From the NCBI RefSeq assembly GCF_002001045.1, contig NZ_MUNR01000004.1, forward strand, positions 62,001-126,000: a DNA stretch of 64,000 nt. Reading direction: 5' to 3'. The position numbers were made by a program, and so were the translations under genes. The notes under the pieces were generated by a model that made no database searches, had not been told where the DNA came from, and saw only the letters and a program-made list of their open reading frames with translations. The stretch comes from Rhodanobacter sp. C01. Lineage in GTDB: Bacteria; Pseudomonadota; Gammaproteobacteria; Xanthomonadales; Rhodanobacteraceae. This document shows, piece after piece, positions 8,079-17,676 of the stretch. The stretch's first letter is position 1. Every line of letters begins with the position of its first letter.

Positions 8079-9440
8079 TCAGAGCAGCAGGCGACGGATG
8101 TCGCCGAGCTGGGTGGCCAGGAAGGACGCGAAGCGCGCGGCGAGCGCGCCGTCGATCACGCGATGGTCGTAGGACAGCGATAGCGGCAGGATCAACCGCG
8201 GCGCGAACTCCTTGCCGTTCCACACCGGCTTGGTCGCAGCCTTGGAGACGCCGAGGATCGCCACCTCCGGCGCGTTGACGATCGGCGTGAAGCCGGTGCC
8301 GCCGATGCCGCCGAGCGAGCTGATCGAGAAGCAGCCGCCGGACATCTCGGCCGGCCCGAGCTTCTTGTCGCGCGCCTTCTTCGAGATCTCGCCCAGCTCG
8401 CGGGCCAGGTCGAGCAGGCCCTTCTTGTCGCAATCGCGAATCACCGGCACCACCAGGCCGTCAGGCGTATCCACCGCGATGCCGATGTGGAAGTACTTCT
8501 TCAGGATCAGCTTCTCGCCGCTCTCGTCGAGCGAGGCGTTGAACTGCGGGAACTGCTTCAGAGCCGCCACCACCGCCTTGATCTGGAACACCAGCGGGGT
8601 GACCTTCAGGTCCTTGTTCTCTTCGCCCAGCTTCTTGCGGAACGCTTCCAGCTCGGTGATATCGGCGTCATCGTGCTGGGTGACGTGCGGGATCATCGCC
8701 CAGTTGCGCGCGAGGTTGGCGCCGGAAATCTTCTGGATGCGCGAGAGCGGCTTCTCCTCGATCTCGCCGAACTTGGCGAAATCGATCTTCGGCCACGGCA
8801 GCAGGCTGAGGCCGCCGAGCGATGCCGCGGCGCCACCGGTGGGGCGTGCGCCGGAAGCAAGCGCGTGCTTCACATAGGCGCTGACGTCCTCGCGCTGGAT
8901 GCGGCCGCCGCGACCGGAACCCTTCACCTGGGCGATGTCGACGCCCAACTCACGCGCGAAGGCACGGATCGCCGGGCTGGCGTACGGCGCATCGCCCGGC
9001 ATCACCAGGCGTGCATCCAGCGGCGGTCGCGCCGCAGGCGACACGTCACCCTCCGGCACGTTACCGGGCAACACGCTGCGACCACCGATCGGCGCGGGCT
9101 TTTCTTCGACCTGCGGCGCTGCCACCTTGGCTGGCGCAGGTGCAGGCGCTGGCACCGGAGCAGCGGCTTTCGGCGCCTCGGCGGCAGGTGAGGCGACCGC
9201 GCCGTCCACCTCGATGATCGCAATGAGCGCGCCCTCGGACACCTCGTCGCCCACCTTCAGTTTCAACTCCTTGATCGTGCCTGCGAACGGTGCGGGCACT
9301 TCCATCGTGGCCTTGTCCGACTCCAGCGTGATCAAGCTCTGTTCCTTCTCCACGCGGTCACCGACTTTCACCAGTACTTCGATGACGGGCACGTCGGCAT
9401 GGCCGATATCGGGAACAAGGGCTTCTTTGAGATCGGCCAT
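8079..9440 (-). CDS. aceF: Dihydrolipoamide acetyltransferase (E2 of pyruvate dehydrogenase)
   Basis: A 453-residue core enzyme of the pyruvate dehydrogenase complex, transferring acetyl from lipoamide to CoA. Domains: one lipoyl domain (1-80; lipoyl-lysine K43 in [10 protein letters not shown]), an Ala/Pro linker, the peripheral subunit-binding domain (about 150-190; [12 protein letters not shown]...[11 protein letters not shown]), a second linker and the catalytic domain (about 225-453) ending with [11 protein letters not shown], where H426 and D430 are catalytic. The start at 9440 has AGGAG 6 nt upstream; the longer reading frame to 9794 enters the divergent intergenic region. With only one lipoyl domain it is shorter than E. 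coli AceF, but the partner E3 carries another. The E1 gene aceE is about 24 kb away. Confidence 0.97.
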   Translation of the reverse strand: MADLKEALVPDIGHADVPVIEVLVKVGDRVEKEQSLITLESDKATMEVPAPFAGTIKELKLKVGDEVSEGALIAIIEVDGAVASPAAEAPKAAAPVPAPAPAPAKVAAPQVEEKPAPIGGRSVLPGNVPEGDVSPAARPPLDARLVMPGDAPYASPAIRAFARELGVDIAQVKGSGRGGRIQREDVSAYVKHALASGARPTGGAAASLGGLSLLPWPKIDFAKFGEIEEKPLSRIQKISGANLARNWAMIPHVTQHDDADITELEAFRKKLGEENKDLKVTPLVFQIKAVVAALKQFPQFNASLDESGEKLILKKYFHIGIAVDTPDGLVVPVIRDCDKKGLLDLARELGEISKKARDKKLGPAEMSGGCFSISSLGGIGGTGFTPIVNAPEVAILGVSKAATKPVWNGKEFAPRLILPLSLSYDHRVIDGALAARFASFLATQLGDIRRLLL

Positions 9441-9667
9441 GGGGACTCCTGCGATGGAAGGCGTGCCGCTCGGGGATGGCGGACGCATAGAGACCTCAAT
9501 CATAGCGAAGCTGTGCCCGATTCGTATTGCACGAAAGCATGGCAAGCCCGTGCCGGCGCCAACCATGCGCATGCGTATGCATGACCTTGAGCGCACGCAG
9601 CCACGCCATCCATGCCCTAATCTGGAGCTCAGCCAACACCGCGCCGGGCGGTACAAGGAAGCAAACC

Positions 9668-10552
9668 ATGCTGACGATTCGCGACCTGTCGAAAACCTAC
9701 GCCAACGGAGTTCGGGCACTGCGCGGCGTGTCGCTGGATATCCCCAACGGCATGTTCGGGCTACTCGGCCCCAACGGTGCAGGCAAATCGTCACTGATGC
9801 GCACGATCGCCACCTTGCAGGATCCGGACGAAGGCACGATCAAGCTCGACGAGATGAATCTGATGGCCGACAAGCAGGCCACCCGCCGCCTGCTCGGCTA
9901 TCTGCCGCAGGAATTTGGCGTGTATCCGAAGGTCTCGGCCGAGGCGATGCTGGAACACTTCGCCGTGCTCAAGGGCGTCACCGTGAAGAGCGAGCGGCGC
10001 GAGCTGGTCGAATCGCTGCTGCGCCAGGTCAACCTGTGGGACGTGCGCAAGCGCAAGCTCGGCACCTATTCCGGCGGCATGCGCCAGCGCTTCGGCATCG
10101 CCCAGGCGCTGATCGGTGACCCGCGCTTGGTGATCGTCGACGAACCCACTGCCGGCCTCGACCCGGAGGAACGCAACCGCTTCCTCAACCTGCTGGCCGA
10201 GATCGGCGAGCGGGTGGTGGTGATCCTGTCCACGCATATCGTGGAAGACGTCACCGACCTGTGCTCGCGCATGGCGATCATCGGCCAGGGCCAGGTGCTG
10301 CTGAGCGGCGAACCGGTCGAGGCGATCCGCTCGCTCGATGGCCGCGTGTGGCGACGCACGATCGACAAGGCGGAGCTGGACGGCTACCGCGCCCGCATGA
10401 ACATCCTGTCCACCCGCCTTACCGGCGGTCGAACTCAGCTGCATGTGCTGGCTGATGCCCGGCCCGAGGAAGGTTTCGAGGCCGTCGCGCCCGATCTGGA
10501 AGACGTCTACTTCGGCCGCCTGCGTGTGCAGGCCACCGCCAAGGCCGCCTGA
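9668..10552 (+). CDS. ABC transporter ATP-binding protein
   Basis: A 294-residue nucleotide-binding subunit with Walker [11 protein letters not shown]-loop (LPQEFG), the signature YSGGMRQR, Walker [16 protein letters not shown] and the H-loop STHIVED. The last 70 residues form a variable C-terminal extension. AAGGAAG lies 6 nt before the ATG. The gene is followed after 44 bp by the permease/peptidase gene 10597-14178, with which it almost certainly forms one exporter-type complex. The type resembles the CcmA/NatA group of ATPases that pair with large ABC-2-type permeases. Substrate unknown. Confidence 0.93.
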   Translation: MLTIRDLSKTYANGVRALRGVSLDIPNGMFGLLGPNGAGKSSLMRTIATLQDPDEGTIKLDEMNLMADKQATRRLLGYLPQEFGVYPKVSAEAMLEHFAVLKGVTVKSERRELVESLLRQVNLWDVRKRKLGTYSGGMRQRFGIAQALIGDPRLVIVDEPTAGLDPEERNRFLNLLAEIGERVVVILSTHIVEDVTDLCSRMAIIGQGQVLLSGEPVEAIRSLDGRVWRRTIDKAELDGYRARMNILSTRLTGGRTQLHVLADARPEEGFEAVAPDLEDVYFGRLRVQATAKAA

Positions 10553-10596
10553 CGCCAGCCGCTGTTTCGGCAGTCTTCCACTACAGGGACGGGAAT

Positions 10597-13500
10597 ATGT
10601 TCTTCGAGATACTCCGATTTGAATTGCGCCAGCAGCTGAAGGCGCCGCTGTTCTGGATCATCGCGGCGGTGTTCGGCACGCTTGCCTTCACCCTGGTGAC
10701 TACCGACGCGGTGACCCTCGGTGGCGCCAGCGGCAATGTGCTGCGCAATGCGCCACTGGTGATCGTGAGGCTGCTCAGCGCACTCACCGTACTCAGCATG
10801 TTCCTGGTCACGGTGTTCGTCGCCGGCGCCGCGCTGCGTGATTTCGACCAGCGTACCGCCGAGCTGTTCTTCACCACGCCGATGAGTCGCCGCGCCTATC
10901 TCGGTGGACGCTTCGCCGCCGGCTATCTCGCTTCGCTGGCGATCATGCTGGCCTGCGTGCTGGGCATTGCCCTCGGCGGCATGATGCCGTGGATCGACGC
11001 CGCACGACTGGGCCCCGCCAGCTGGCATGGCTACGCGTGGGCATTCGGCGTGATGGTGGTGCCGGACATGCTGTTCATCGCCGCGCTGCTGTTCCTGCTG
11101 GCCAGCACCACGCGCTCGCTGCTGGCGACCTATATCGGGGTGATCGTCTACTTCGTGCTGCAAAGCATCGTTGGCCAGCTGACCAAGGACGTCAACAACC
11201 TCTTCGTTGCCGCCATGCTCGATCCGTTCGGTGGCCGCACGGTGGGACTGGTCACCCGCTACTGGTCGGCTTACCAGTCCAATCATGAACTGCCCGCACT
11301 GACTGGCGTGCTGTTGTTCAATCGATTGCTGTGGATCGGCGTCAGCCTGGCCATGTTCGGCGCCACGTTCGCCCTGTTCCGGCCGAACCGCGAGGGTCTG
11401 CAACTGCCACGACGCAAGAAGCGCGCGGAACCGCCGATGCTGCGTCCTCAGGCCAGCCATGCCGCGTTGACGCTGCCCAAGGTGCACCTCGCCGACGATC
11501 TGCGCGCACACCTGTTCCAGCTGCGCACGCAATTCGGGTTCGACACGCTCGGCGTACTGCGCGGCGTACCGTTCCTGATCATGCTGGTGCTGGGTCTGGC
11601 CAACCTGTTCGGCGTGCTGATGCTGTCCGGGCAGATCTATGGCACCGCCACGTGGCCGGTCACTCACCAGGTGCTGGAAGGCGTGCATGGCAGCTTCCAG
11701 TGGCTGCTGTTCATCATCATCACCTTCTACGCCGGCGAACTGGTATGGCGCGAGCGCAGCCAGCGCTCGGCCGAAGTCACCGATGCATTTCCGTTGCCGG
11801 ACTGGATCCCCCTGATCGCCAAGCTCGGTGCCCTGCTGGCAGTGATCGTGGTGTTCGAGTTGATCGGCTCGTTGGTCGGCATCGGCTGGCAGCTGGCGCA
11901 CGGCTATACCCATCTGGAGCTTGGCCTGTACCTGGAAACGCTGGCGCTGGATACGGTCCAGTTCGCGTTGCTGGCGGCGCTGGCGCTGTTCCTGCAGGTA
12001 CTGTCGAACAACAAGTTCCTCGGCTATCTGCTGACCATCGTCTGGTTCGTCTGCCAGATCGGCTTCGGCCTGCTGCACTGGGAGCAGAATCTGTACAACT
12101 ACGGCAATGTGCCTTCCACGCCGTATTCGGACATGAACGGCTTCGGGCATTTCCTCAAGGCCGCGTTGTGGTTCGACTTCTACTGGGCCAGTTGCGCGGT
12201 GGTGCTGCTGGTGCTGGCCGCGCTGTTCTGGGTGCGCGGCACCGGCCAGACATGGCGCGAGCGGATCCGCGAAGCGCGGACGCGGCTGCATGCGCCGACC
12301 AGGATCGCCATGGCACTCGGCCTGCTTGCCTTCGTCGGCAGCGGCGCGTGGATCTACTACAACACCAACGTGCTCAACCATTACCAGAGCAGCAGCGACA
12401 AGCTGCAGCAGCGCGCCGACTACGAGAAGAAATACGCCAAGTACAAGGATCTTCCGCAACCGCGCATCACCGCAGTGAAGGCGGATGTGGACATCTATCC
12501 ATACCAGCGCAAGCTGGAGATTCGCGGGCATTACACGCTGGTCAACAAGCACGACACGCCCATCAGCGAACTGCATGTGAACTACACCGACGGCTTCACG
12601 CTGAAGTCGCTGGATTTCGCACCGCATGACACGCTGAGCGAGGACAAGGACCTCGGTTACACCATCTACAAGTTGAAGACGCCGCTGGCACCGGGGGCGT
12701 CGATGAACTTCGACTTCGATCTGGAATACGCCCCGCAGGGTTTCACCAACAGTCCGGAAGGAACCTTTCTCGCCTACAACGGCACCTTCTTCAACAACAG
12801 CGTGATGCCGCAGTTCGGCTACCAGACCGAAGCGCAGATCACCGATCGCAACGACCGTCGCAAGTACGGCCTGAAAGGCGAGGTGCCGAGGATGCCGAAG
12901 CTCGGCGACGAGAAGGCGCGTGCGGATACCTACATCAGCAACGACGCGGACTGGATCAGCTTCGACACCACCGTCTCCACTGCGGCCGACCAGATTGCGG
13001 TAGCGCCCGGTTACCTGCAGAAGGAATGGACGGCCAATGGTCGGCACTATTTCCACTACACCATGGACAAACCCATGCTGCCGTTCTTCTCGTACCTGTC
13101 GGCACGCTACGCCGTGAAGCAGGTGCCGTGGAAGGGCGTGGATATTTCGGTGTACTACAACCCGGCACACGCATGGAACGTGGACCGGATGATCCAGGGC
13201 GCAAAGGATGCACTGGACTACTACGACGCGAACTACACGCCATACCAGTTCCGCCAGCTGCGCATCCTGGAATTCCCGAACTACGCCGCCTTCGCGCAGT
13301 CGTTTGCCAACACGATTCCGTTCTCCGAGTCGATCGGCTTCATCGCCGACCTGCGCGACACGTCGAAGATCGACTACGTCTACTACGTCACTGCCCACGA
13401 AGTGGCACACCAATGGTGGGCGCACCGGGTGATCGGCGCGAACATGCAGGGCTCGACCATGCTCAGCGAATCGCTGGCGCAGTACTCCGCGCTGATGGTG

Positions 13501-14178
13501 ATGAAGCAGAAGTACGGCGCCGACCAGATGCACAAGTTCCTGAAATACGAACTGGATAATTACCTGACAGGTCGCGCCACCGAGAAGCTGGCCGAGGAGC
13601 CCCTGGCGAAGGTGGAGAACCAGCAGTACATCCATTACCGCAAGGGCTCGCTGGTGTTCTACGCGCTGCAGGATTACATCGGCGAAAGCACGCTTGACGC
13701 GATGCTCAAGCAGTTCCTCATCAACAAGGGTTTCCAGCAACCGCCCTACACCACCTCGCAGGAGTTCATGGACGCCCTGACCAAGGCCGCCGGCCCGAAG
13801 TGGCAACCCCTGCTGGATGACTTCTTCTGGAAGATCACCCTGTTCGACAACCGCATGACCGAGGCCACCGCGAAGAAGCTGCCGGACGGCAAGTACGAAG
13901 TGACCATGAAGGTGCACGCCGGCAAGGTCTACGTCGACGGCACCGGCAAGGAAACCGATGCCACGCCGGACATCCCGATCGATATCGGCGTGTTCGCTGC
14001 CCCAGCCGACGGCAAGGATGGCAAACCGCTGTACCTGAAGAAGCAGATGGTGGCGAACGGCGACAGCACGATCACCGTGACCGTCGACAGCAAGCCGTTC
14101 GACGCCGGCATCGATCCGTACAACGAACTGATCGACCGCGTCTCCAGCGACAACCGGCGACCGGTGACGCTGCAGTAG
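10597..14178 (+). CDS. ABC-2-type permease fused to an M1-family aminopeptidase domain
   Basis: A giant 1193-residue protein. The first roughly 590 residues hold about a dozen hydrophobic segments in two sets (1-270 and 320-590), as in ABC-2 permeases. The remainder is a gluzincin domain with HEVAH at 934-938 and the third zinc ligand in MLSESLAQY (E958). The HExxH-to-E spacing is 19 residues rather than the 18 usual in classical M1 peptidases, as I recall for this fused family. The peptidase domain probably lies on the periplasmic side after the last helix (about residue 575, SGAWIYYN). It would work with the preceding ATPase, perhaps coupling peptide or protein cleavage to transport. It ends 7 bp from the convergent mscS-family gene. 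Confidence 0.9.
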   Translation: MFFEILRFELRQQLKAPLFWIIAAVFGTLAFTLVTTDAVTLGGASGNVLRNAPLVIVRLLSALTVLSMFLVTVFVAGAALRDFDQRTAELFFTTPMSRRAYLGGRFAAGYLASLAIMLACVLGIALGGMMPWIDAARLGPASWHGYAWAFGVMVVPDMLFIAALLFLLASTTRSLLATYIGVIVYFVLQSIVGQLTKDVNNLFVAAMLDPFGGRTVGLVTRYWSAYQSNHELPALTGVLLFNRLLWIGVSLAMFGATFALFRPNREGLQLPRRKKRAEPPMLRPQASHAALTLPKVHLADDLRAHLFQLRTQFGFDTLGVLRGVPFLIMLVLGLANLFGVLMLSGQIYGTATWPVTHQVLEGVHGSFQWLLFIIITFYAGELVWRERSQRSAEVTDAFPLPDWIPLIAKLGALLAVIVVFELIGSLVGIGWQLAHGYTHLELGLYLETLALDTVQFALLAALALFLQVLSNNKFLGYLLTIVWFVCQIGFGLLHWEQNLYNYGNVPSTPYSDMNGFGHFLKAALWFDFYWASCAVVLLVLAALFWVRGTGQTWRERIREARTRLHAPTRIAMALGLLAFVGSGAWIYYNTNVLNHYQSSSDKLQQRADYEKKYAKYKDLPQPRITAVKADVDIYPYQRKLEIRGHYTLVNKHDTPISELHVNYTDGFTLKSLDFAPHDTLSEDKDLGYTIYKLKTPLAPGASMNFDFDLEYAPQGFTNSPEGTFLAYNGTFFNNSVMPQFGYQTEAQITDRNDRRKYGLKGEVPRMPKLGDEKARADTYISNDADWISFDTTVSTAADQIAVAPGYLQKEWTANGRHYFHYTMDKPMLPFFSYLSARYAVKQVPWKGVDISVYYNPAHAWNVDRMIQGAKDALDYYDANYTPYQFRQLRILEFPNYAAFAQSFANTIPFSESIGFIADLRDTSKIDYVYYVTAHEVAHQWWAHRVIGANMQGSTMLSESLAQYSALMVMKQKYGADQMHKFLKYELDNYLTGRATEKLAEEPLAKVENQQYIHYRKGSLVFYALQDYIGESTLDAMLKQFLINKGFQQPPYTTSQEFMDALTKAAGPKWQPLLDDFFWKITLFDNRMTEATAKKLPDGKYEVTMKVHAGKVYVDGTGKETDATPDIPIDIGVFAAPADGKDGKPLYLKKQMVANGDSTITVTVDSKPFDAGIDPYNELIDRVSSDNRRPVTLQ

Positions 14179-14185
14179 CGGCCGC

Positions 14186-15034
14186 TCAGTCCGGTTTCGC
14201 GACGGACGGGACCACGCCCTGGACCAAGCGGATGTCCAGCGGCGTGGTGGGAATGCCGATCTCCTGTGCGTCGATCCGTTGCTTGATCGCGCACAGCAGG
14301 TCGGCCTGGACCGCGGAGTTGTCAGCGACGCGGGTCCAGCCACGCAGTACCAGGTTCACCTTCTCGCCGGCCAGGCTGTCGATCGATACGCCTGGCGACG
14401 GATTTTTCAATATCCGGGCATCGACTTCGAACAGCTGCGCGATGGCGCCCATCACCTTGTCGATGTCGTCGCGATGGCTGACACCGAACTTCAATTCGAA
14501 GCGTCGCGTACCACGGCGATTGAAATTGAGAATGGCGTCGCCACCAATTTTCGCGTTCGGCACGATCGCCTCGCGGTTGTCCGGCAGGATCAGAAGTGTG
14601 TGCATCAGGTTGATGGTTTCCACCGTGCCCTCGATGCCACCGGCAGTCACGTAGTCACCGACACGGAATGGCTGGAACACGACGAGCAGCACACCCCAGG
14701 CCAGGTTGCTCAGCGAACCTTGCAGCGCCAGACCGACCGCCAGTCCGGCCGTGCCCAGTGCGGCGACCAGGGGCGCTGAAGGGATGCCGGCCTGGGTCAA
14801 CGCCATCACGATCAGCACCGCAACCAGCACACCGTAGATCAGATTGCGCAGGAAGCCGCTCAGCGTGGTGTCCACCTGCGCACGCTGCAGCGCTCGCTGT
14901 GTGAAATTGGCCAGCCGTGCGGCCAGCCAGATGCCCAGCAAGAGAATCAGCAACGCTTCCAGCAGGTGCAGTCCGTTCGTGATGACGGCTTCGGCAAGAT
15001 CGTGCCCGAACAGGCGTTCCAGAAAATCATGCAT
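14186..15034 (-). CDS. MscS-family small-conductance mechanosensitive channel
   Basis: A 282-residue inner-membrane channel of normal MscS length. Three hydrophobic helices lie within residues 15-125. The pore-lining third helix is recognisable as LVAALGTAGLAVGLALQGSLSNLAWG, followed by the beta-domain signature PFRVGDYVTAGGIEGTVETI and the conserved PNAKIGGDAILN. The cytoplasmic vestibule domain covers about 180-275. Osmotic-downshock protection is the family role. The start at 15034 gives the standard length; a longer frame to 15325 only adds sequence antisense to the adjacent gene's end. It converges with the ABC permease gene. Confidence 0.92.
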   Translation of the reverse strand: MHDFLERLFGHDLAEAVITNGLHLLEALLILLLGIWLAARLANFTQRALQRAQVDTTLSGFLRNLIYGVLVAVLIVMALTQAGIPSAPLVAALGTAGLAVGLALQGSLSNLAWGVLLVVFQPFRVGDYVTAGGIEGTVETINLMHTLLILPDNREAIVPNAKIGGDAILNFNRRGTRRFELKFGVSHRDDIDKVMGAIAQLFEVDARILKNPSPGVSIDSLAGEKVNLVLRGWTRVADNSAVQADLLCAIKQRIDAQEIGIPTTPLDIRLVQGVVPSVAKPD

Positions 15035-15114
15035 GGCTGGCGCCTCGCGAAAAAATCCGCGCCAGCCTAGCAAATCTGCCATGAAGAATTCGCCGATGGC
15101 GACAACTCCATGAC

Positions 15115-16341
15115 TCAGTGCGTGGGCGAACCGCCAAGCATCCGGCGTACTGTGCGCAACGAACATACCTCCCAGATCGCCACCAGCATCAACACCGCGG
15201 TCGTCGCCATGCCCAGCCGCGCTATCGACCAGTACGTGAACGTCAACGCCAGTGCGGCCAACAAGCCGAGCCCGACCAGATGTGACAGCGGCAGGTTGGT
15301 ATTGTTCGCCGTCTTCTTGAACCACGCATTGCCGAACAGATACAGCGCCGGACCACCCAGCAGCACGGCGCCGCTGGTCGTGTCGACGCGCTGCGAGGCA
15401 GCGTGCAGGGTCAATTCGTCCGCCACTGCGCAGACGATGATGCCGGCGACGATCAGCAGATGCAGGTAGGTATAGGCGACCCGCGCCGTGCGTCCCGGAT
15501 CAGTCGATTGCCGGATCGCCCGGCTGCCACGCTCGGCACCCAGATCGAAATAGATCCACCACATCGCGACACTGCCGGCGAAGGCACTGATGAACGCCAG
15601 CAGCGCCTGCGGCTGTGACAAGGTGTCGGCAAAGCTCGACCCGGTCACCAGCACCGACTCGCCAAGCGCGATGATCACGAACTGGCTGCATCGTTCGGCC
15701 AGGTGGCCGCCATCGATGTCCCAGTCACTGGTGCTTGATCGACCCATGCCGGGCACGTAGAACGCCAGCGCCGGCCCGAGGTATTCCAGCAGCAGCGCGG
15801 CGATCCACAGCGCCCAGCGCCACTGGCCATCCTGCCACCCGCCAGCCAGCCAGAGTGCACCGGACAGGACGAGCCAGACCGTGATGCGCTGGAAGTTTCG
15901 CTTGTTCGCCGGTGCGGCATCGCCCAGCGCCCACAGCATGAACAACGTGCGCCCCACCTGCATGAAGACGTAGGCACCGGCAAACAGCAGGCCGCGTGCA
16001 CCAAACGCCTCGGGCAGCGCGATCGACAGCAGCAGCCCGGCCAGCATCAGCACCAGAAGCAGCAATCGCACCAGCGGGCGTTCGGGATCCAGCCAGTTGG
16101 TGACCCAACTGGTGAACACCCAGACCCACCACACGGCAAGGAACAGCAACAGCACCTGCAGCGCACCCGTCGCATTCAGGCCATGCAGCAAGGTGTGCGA
16201 CAACTGGGTCACCGCATAGACGAAGACCAGATCGAAGAACAACTCGACATTGGTGACCTGGCTGTGCCCGCCGGCATGGCGCACGCGCAGCAAGCTTGGC
16301 CCTGACGGGCGAGGTTGGTTGGCTGATGGGGGAATGCTCAC
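15115..16341 (-). CDS. Low temperature requirement protein A (LtrA) family membrane protein
   Basis: About 408 residues with a dozen hydrophobic segments. The N-terminal block with QVTNVELFFDLVFVYAVTQ is the hallmark of the LtrA family. Other conserved pieces are WWVWVFTSWVTNWLDPE, ERCSQFVIIALGESVLVTG and WWIYFDLG. LtrA was first described in Listeria as needed for growth at low temperature; biochemical function remains unknown. The start is placed at a GTG (16341) because a perfect GGAGG lies 7 nt upstream; an ATG at 16368 would add nine residues without a ribosome-binding site. Confidence 0.9.
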   Translation of the reverse strand: MSIPPSANQPRPSGPSLLRVRHAGGHSQVTNVELFFDLVFVYAVTQLSHTLLHGLNATGALQVLLLFLAVWWVWVFTSWVTNWLDPERPLVRLLLLVLMLAGLLLSIALPEAFGARGLLFAGAYVFMQVGRTLFMLWALGDAAPANKRNFQRITVWLVLSGALWLAGGWQDGQWRWALWIAALLLEYLGPALAFYVPGMGRSSTSDWDIDGGHLAERCSQFVIIALGESVLVTGSSFADTLSQPQALLAFISAFAGSVAMWWIYFDLGAERGSRAIRQSTDPGRTARVAYTYLHLLIVAGIIVCAVADELTLHAASQRVDTTSGAVLLGGPALYLFGNAWFKKTANNTNLPLSHLVGLGLLAALALTFTYWSIARLGMATTAVLMLVAIWEVCSLRTVRRMLGGSPTH

Positions 16342-16409
16342 GATGCGGCCTCCGGCATGTCCCCGCATTTATCGCATGACGGGCCCGCAGGCCGCCATGC
16401 GGGCGTGGC

Positions 16410-16745
16410 TCAGCGCCGCTCGTCCTCGATATTGCTGACCTTGCCGTCGACGAGGGTCACGATGGTCACATGGTCGCCGCGCCGGTACTGCCACTTCTCG
16501 CCACCGGCATCCTTGCCTGGCGTGGCTGCCGCGCGGCTGCGGCCATGGCTGCCACGACCACTTTTGCGTGAACCGCTGCTGCGTGAACCACGGCCGCGGG
16601 ATTTGTATGACGGCTTGCCCAGCAACTCGGTGACCCGCACCGCGCTGTCGCCGACGACGAGTACCTGGCTGCCCACGCGCATGCTGGTGGACGCCTGGAC
16701 GGCGGTACTGAACACGAACAAGGCAACGATGAGACGAATGCGCAT
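16410..16745 (-). CDS. Small exported protein, DUF2845-like, with Arg/Ser/Gly-rich insert
   Basis: A 111-residue protein with a clear signal peptide (MRIRLIVALFVFSTAVQA). The mature N-terminus (MRVGSQVLVVGDSAVRVTELLGKP) and C-terminus (VTIVTLVDGKVSNIE) look like the two halves of a DUF2845/SmpA-like small periplasmic fold. Between them, residues 48-72 are a basic, low-complexity stretch of R, S, G and K. A good AGGGAG site precedes the ATG; the longer upstream frame to 16832 is unlikely. Function unknown. It follows the LtrA gene's promoter region on the same strand. Confidence 0.75.
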   Translation of the reverse strand: MRIRLIVALFVFSTAVQASTSMRVGSQVLVVGDSAVRVTELLGKPSYKSRGRGSRSSGSRKSGRGSHGRSRAAATPGKDAGGEKWQYRRGDHVTIVTLVDGKVSNIEDERR

Positions 16746-17098
16746 GACCTGCTCCCTGTCTGGATGAAATCCGGTCGCTCCCTCCACCACACCGCGATTC
16801 GGCACACAACGTGGGTTACCGGAAAAGCGCACGCCATGAATACCTCACGGTGTCGCCGAGCATAAACGCGGCATCGCCCCCGTCATCCACACTGCTCCAG
16901 CGCCATCTCCGCACGTGGCATCCCGATCTGTTTCGCGGCATATTCCGGCAACGCCCTGTTTTCGGCCCCTCGCAGCCATCGGCCGGCGCACGCGGACGCC
17001 GGTGATGGCGATTGCCGCTCGTCATCGGGATTCCATGTCTGACAAGGTGACACGCATCGGGCCGACGCCATCTGCAGCCAACCGCCATCACCACGATG
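16746..17098. other. Gene-poor interval of about 350 bp
   Basis: I see no convincing gene here. Short reading frames on both strands overlap one another, lack ribosome-binding sites and have arginine-rich, non-homology-like composition. The interval presumably carries the promoter of the DUF2845-like gene and the 3' end of the 17539-17099 transcript. No strong terminator hairpin with a T tract was found. Confidence 0.5.
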
Positions 17099-17539
17099 TC
17101 AGTAGCGTGCGCTGCCTGCCAGGCTGTGCATGTCCAGATGAATGCCGCGCAGGCGTGGCAGCTGCCGGCGCAGCATCAGTGCCGATTCGGCCGGCATGCG
17201 CTCGATGGCCTGCTCGAACGCGTGCAGCAGCGCGCTCTCATGGTGGGACAGGGCGCGAATCCAGGCACCGTCGCGCCGCGCCACCGTGCGCACCAGCCAG
17301 CCCGTCACATGGCGATGCACGACACCACGCCAGCTGCCATGCTCACGCGGCTCGACATCGCCGTTACGCAGCTGCTCCTGCAGGTCAGCGATCAGCAGCC
17401 CCAGCGTATGCACGTTCTCGCCCAGCACCATGCGCAACCCCGGTTCGCAACCCGCGGCGGCATGCCGATACAGCAGCTGCAAGTCGATGCTGCGCCGGAT
17501 CAGGGCATTGCACATGGCGGATAGGGGGCGCGGCAGCAT
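17099..17539 (-). CDS. PA2169-type four-helix-bundle protein (DUF2383-like)
   Basis: A 146-residue, all-helical soluble protein with ferritin-like periodicity: repeated His/Glu-bearing helices such as LIRRSIDLQLLYRHAA, LGLLIADLQEQLRNGD, SHHESALLHAFEQAIERMP and LRRQLPRLRGIHLDMHSLAG. This resembles the PA2169/DUF2383 family, often stress-induced. AGGAGG lies 5 nt before the ATG at 17539; a GTG at 17572 would add 11 residues. No clear ExxH diiron motif is visible, so metal binding is uncertain. The stop is only 3 codons after the last predicted helix. Confidence 0.75.
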   Translation of the reverse strand: MLPRPLSAMCNALIRRSIDLQLLYRHAAAGCEPGLRMVLGENVHTLGLLIADLQEQLRNGDVEPREHGSWRGVVHRHVTGWLVRTVARRDGAWIRALSHHESALLHAFEQAIERMPAESALMLRRQLPRLRGIHLDMHSLAGSARY

Positions 17540-17676
17540 GGCGTCCTCCTGGCTGGATGATGGCTGGATCACGGGGCCATCATCGTCCCCGGCGACTTAG
17601 CCGGAGATTAACCCGCGTCGATCAGGCGCACGGTGGTCAGCTGGCAGCAGATTGCGCTCTGCCCGGGCAATCCAGC

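Noticed and set aside
9499..9504. TATGAT as the -10 box of an aceF promoter on the minus strand
   Set aside because: No acceptable -35 hexamer lies 16-18 nt upstream, so it was not annotated.
9441..9794. Longer N-terminal extension of AceF (start near 9794)
   Set aside because: The extension is not related to lipoyl proteins and would overlap the ABC ATPase start. AGGAG before the 9440 ATG decides the start.
10507..14343. A 1278-codon open frame on the minus strand
   Set aside because: It runs antisense to the ABC permease/aminopeptidase gene, has a His/Gln/Arg-rich non-globular composition and no ribosome-binding site. Long antisense frames are expected in GC-rich genes.
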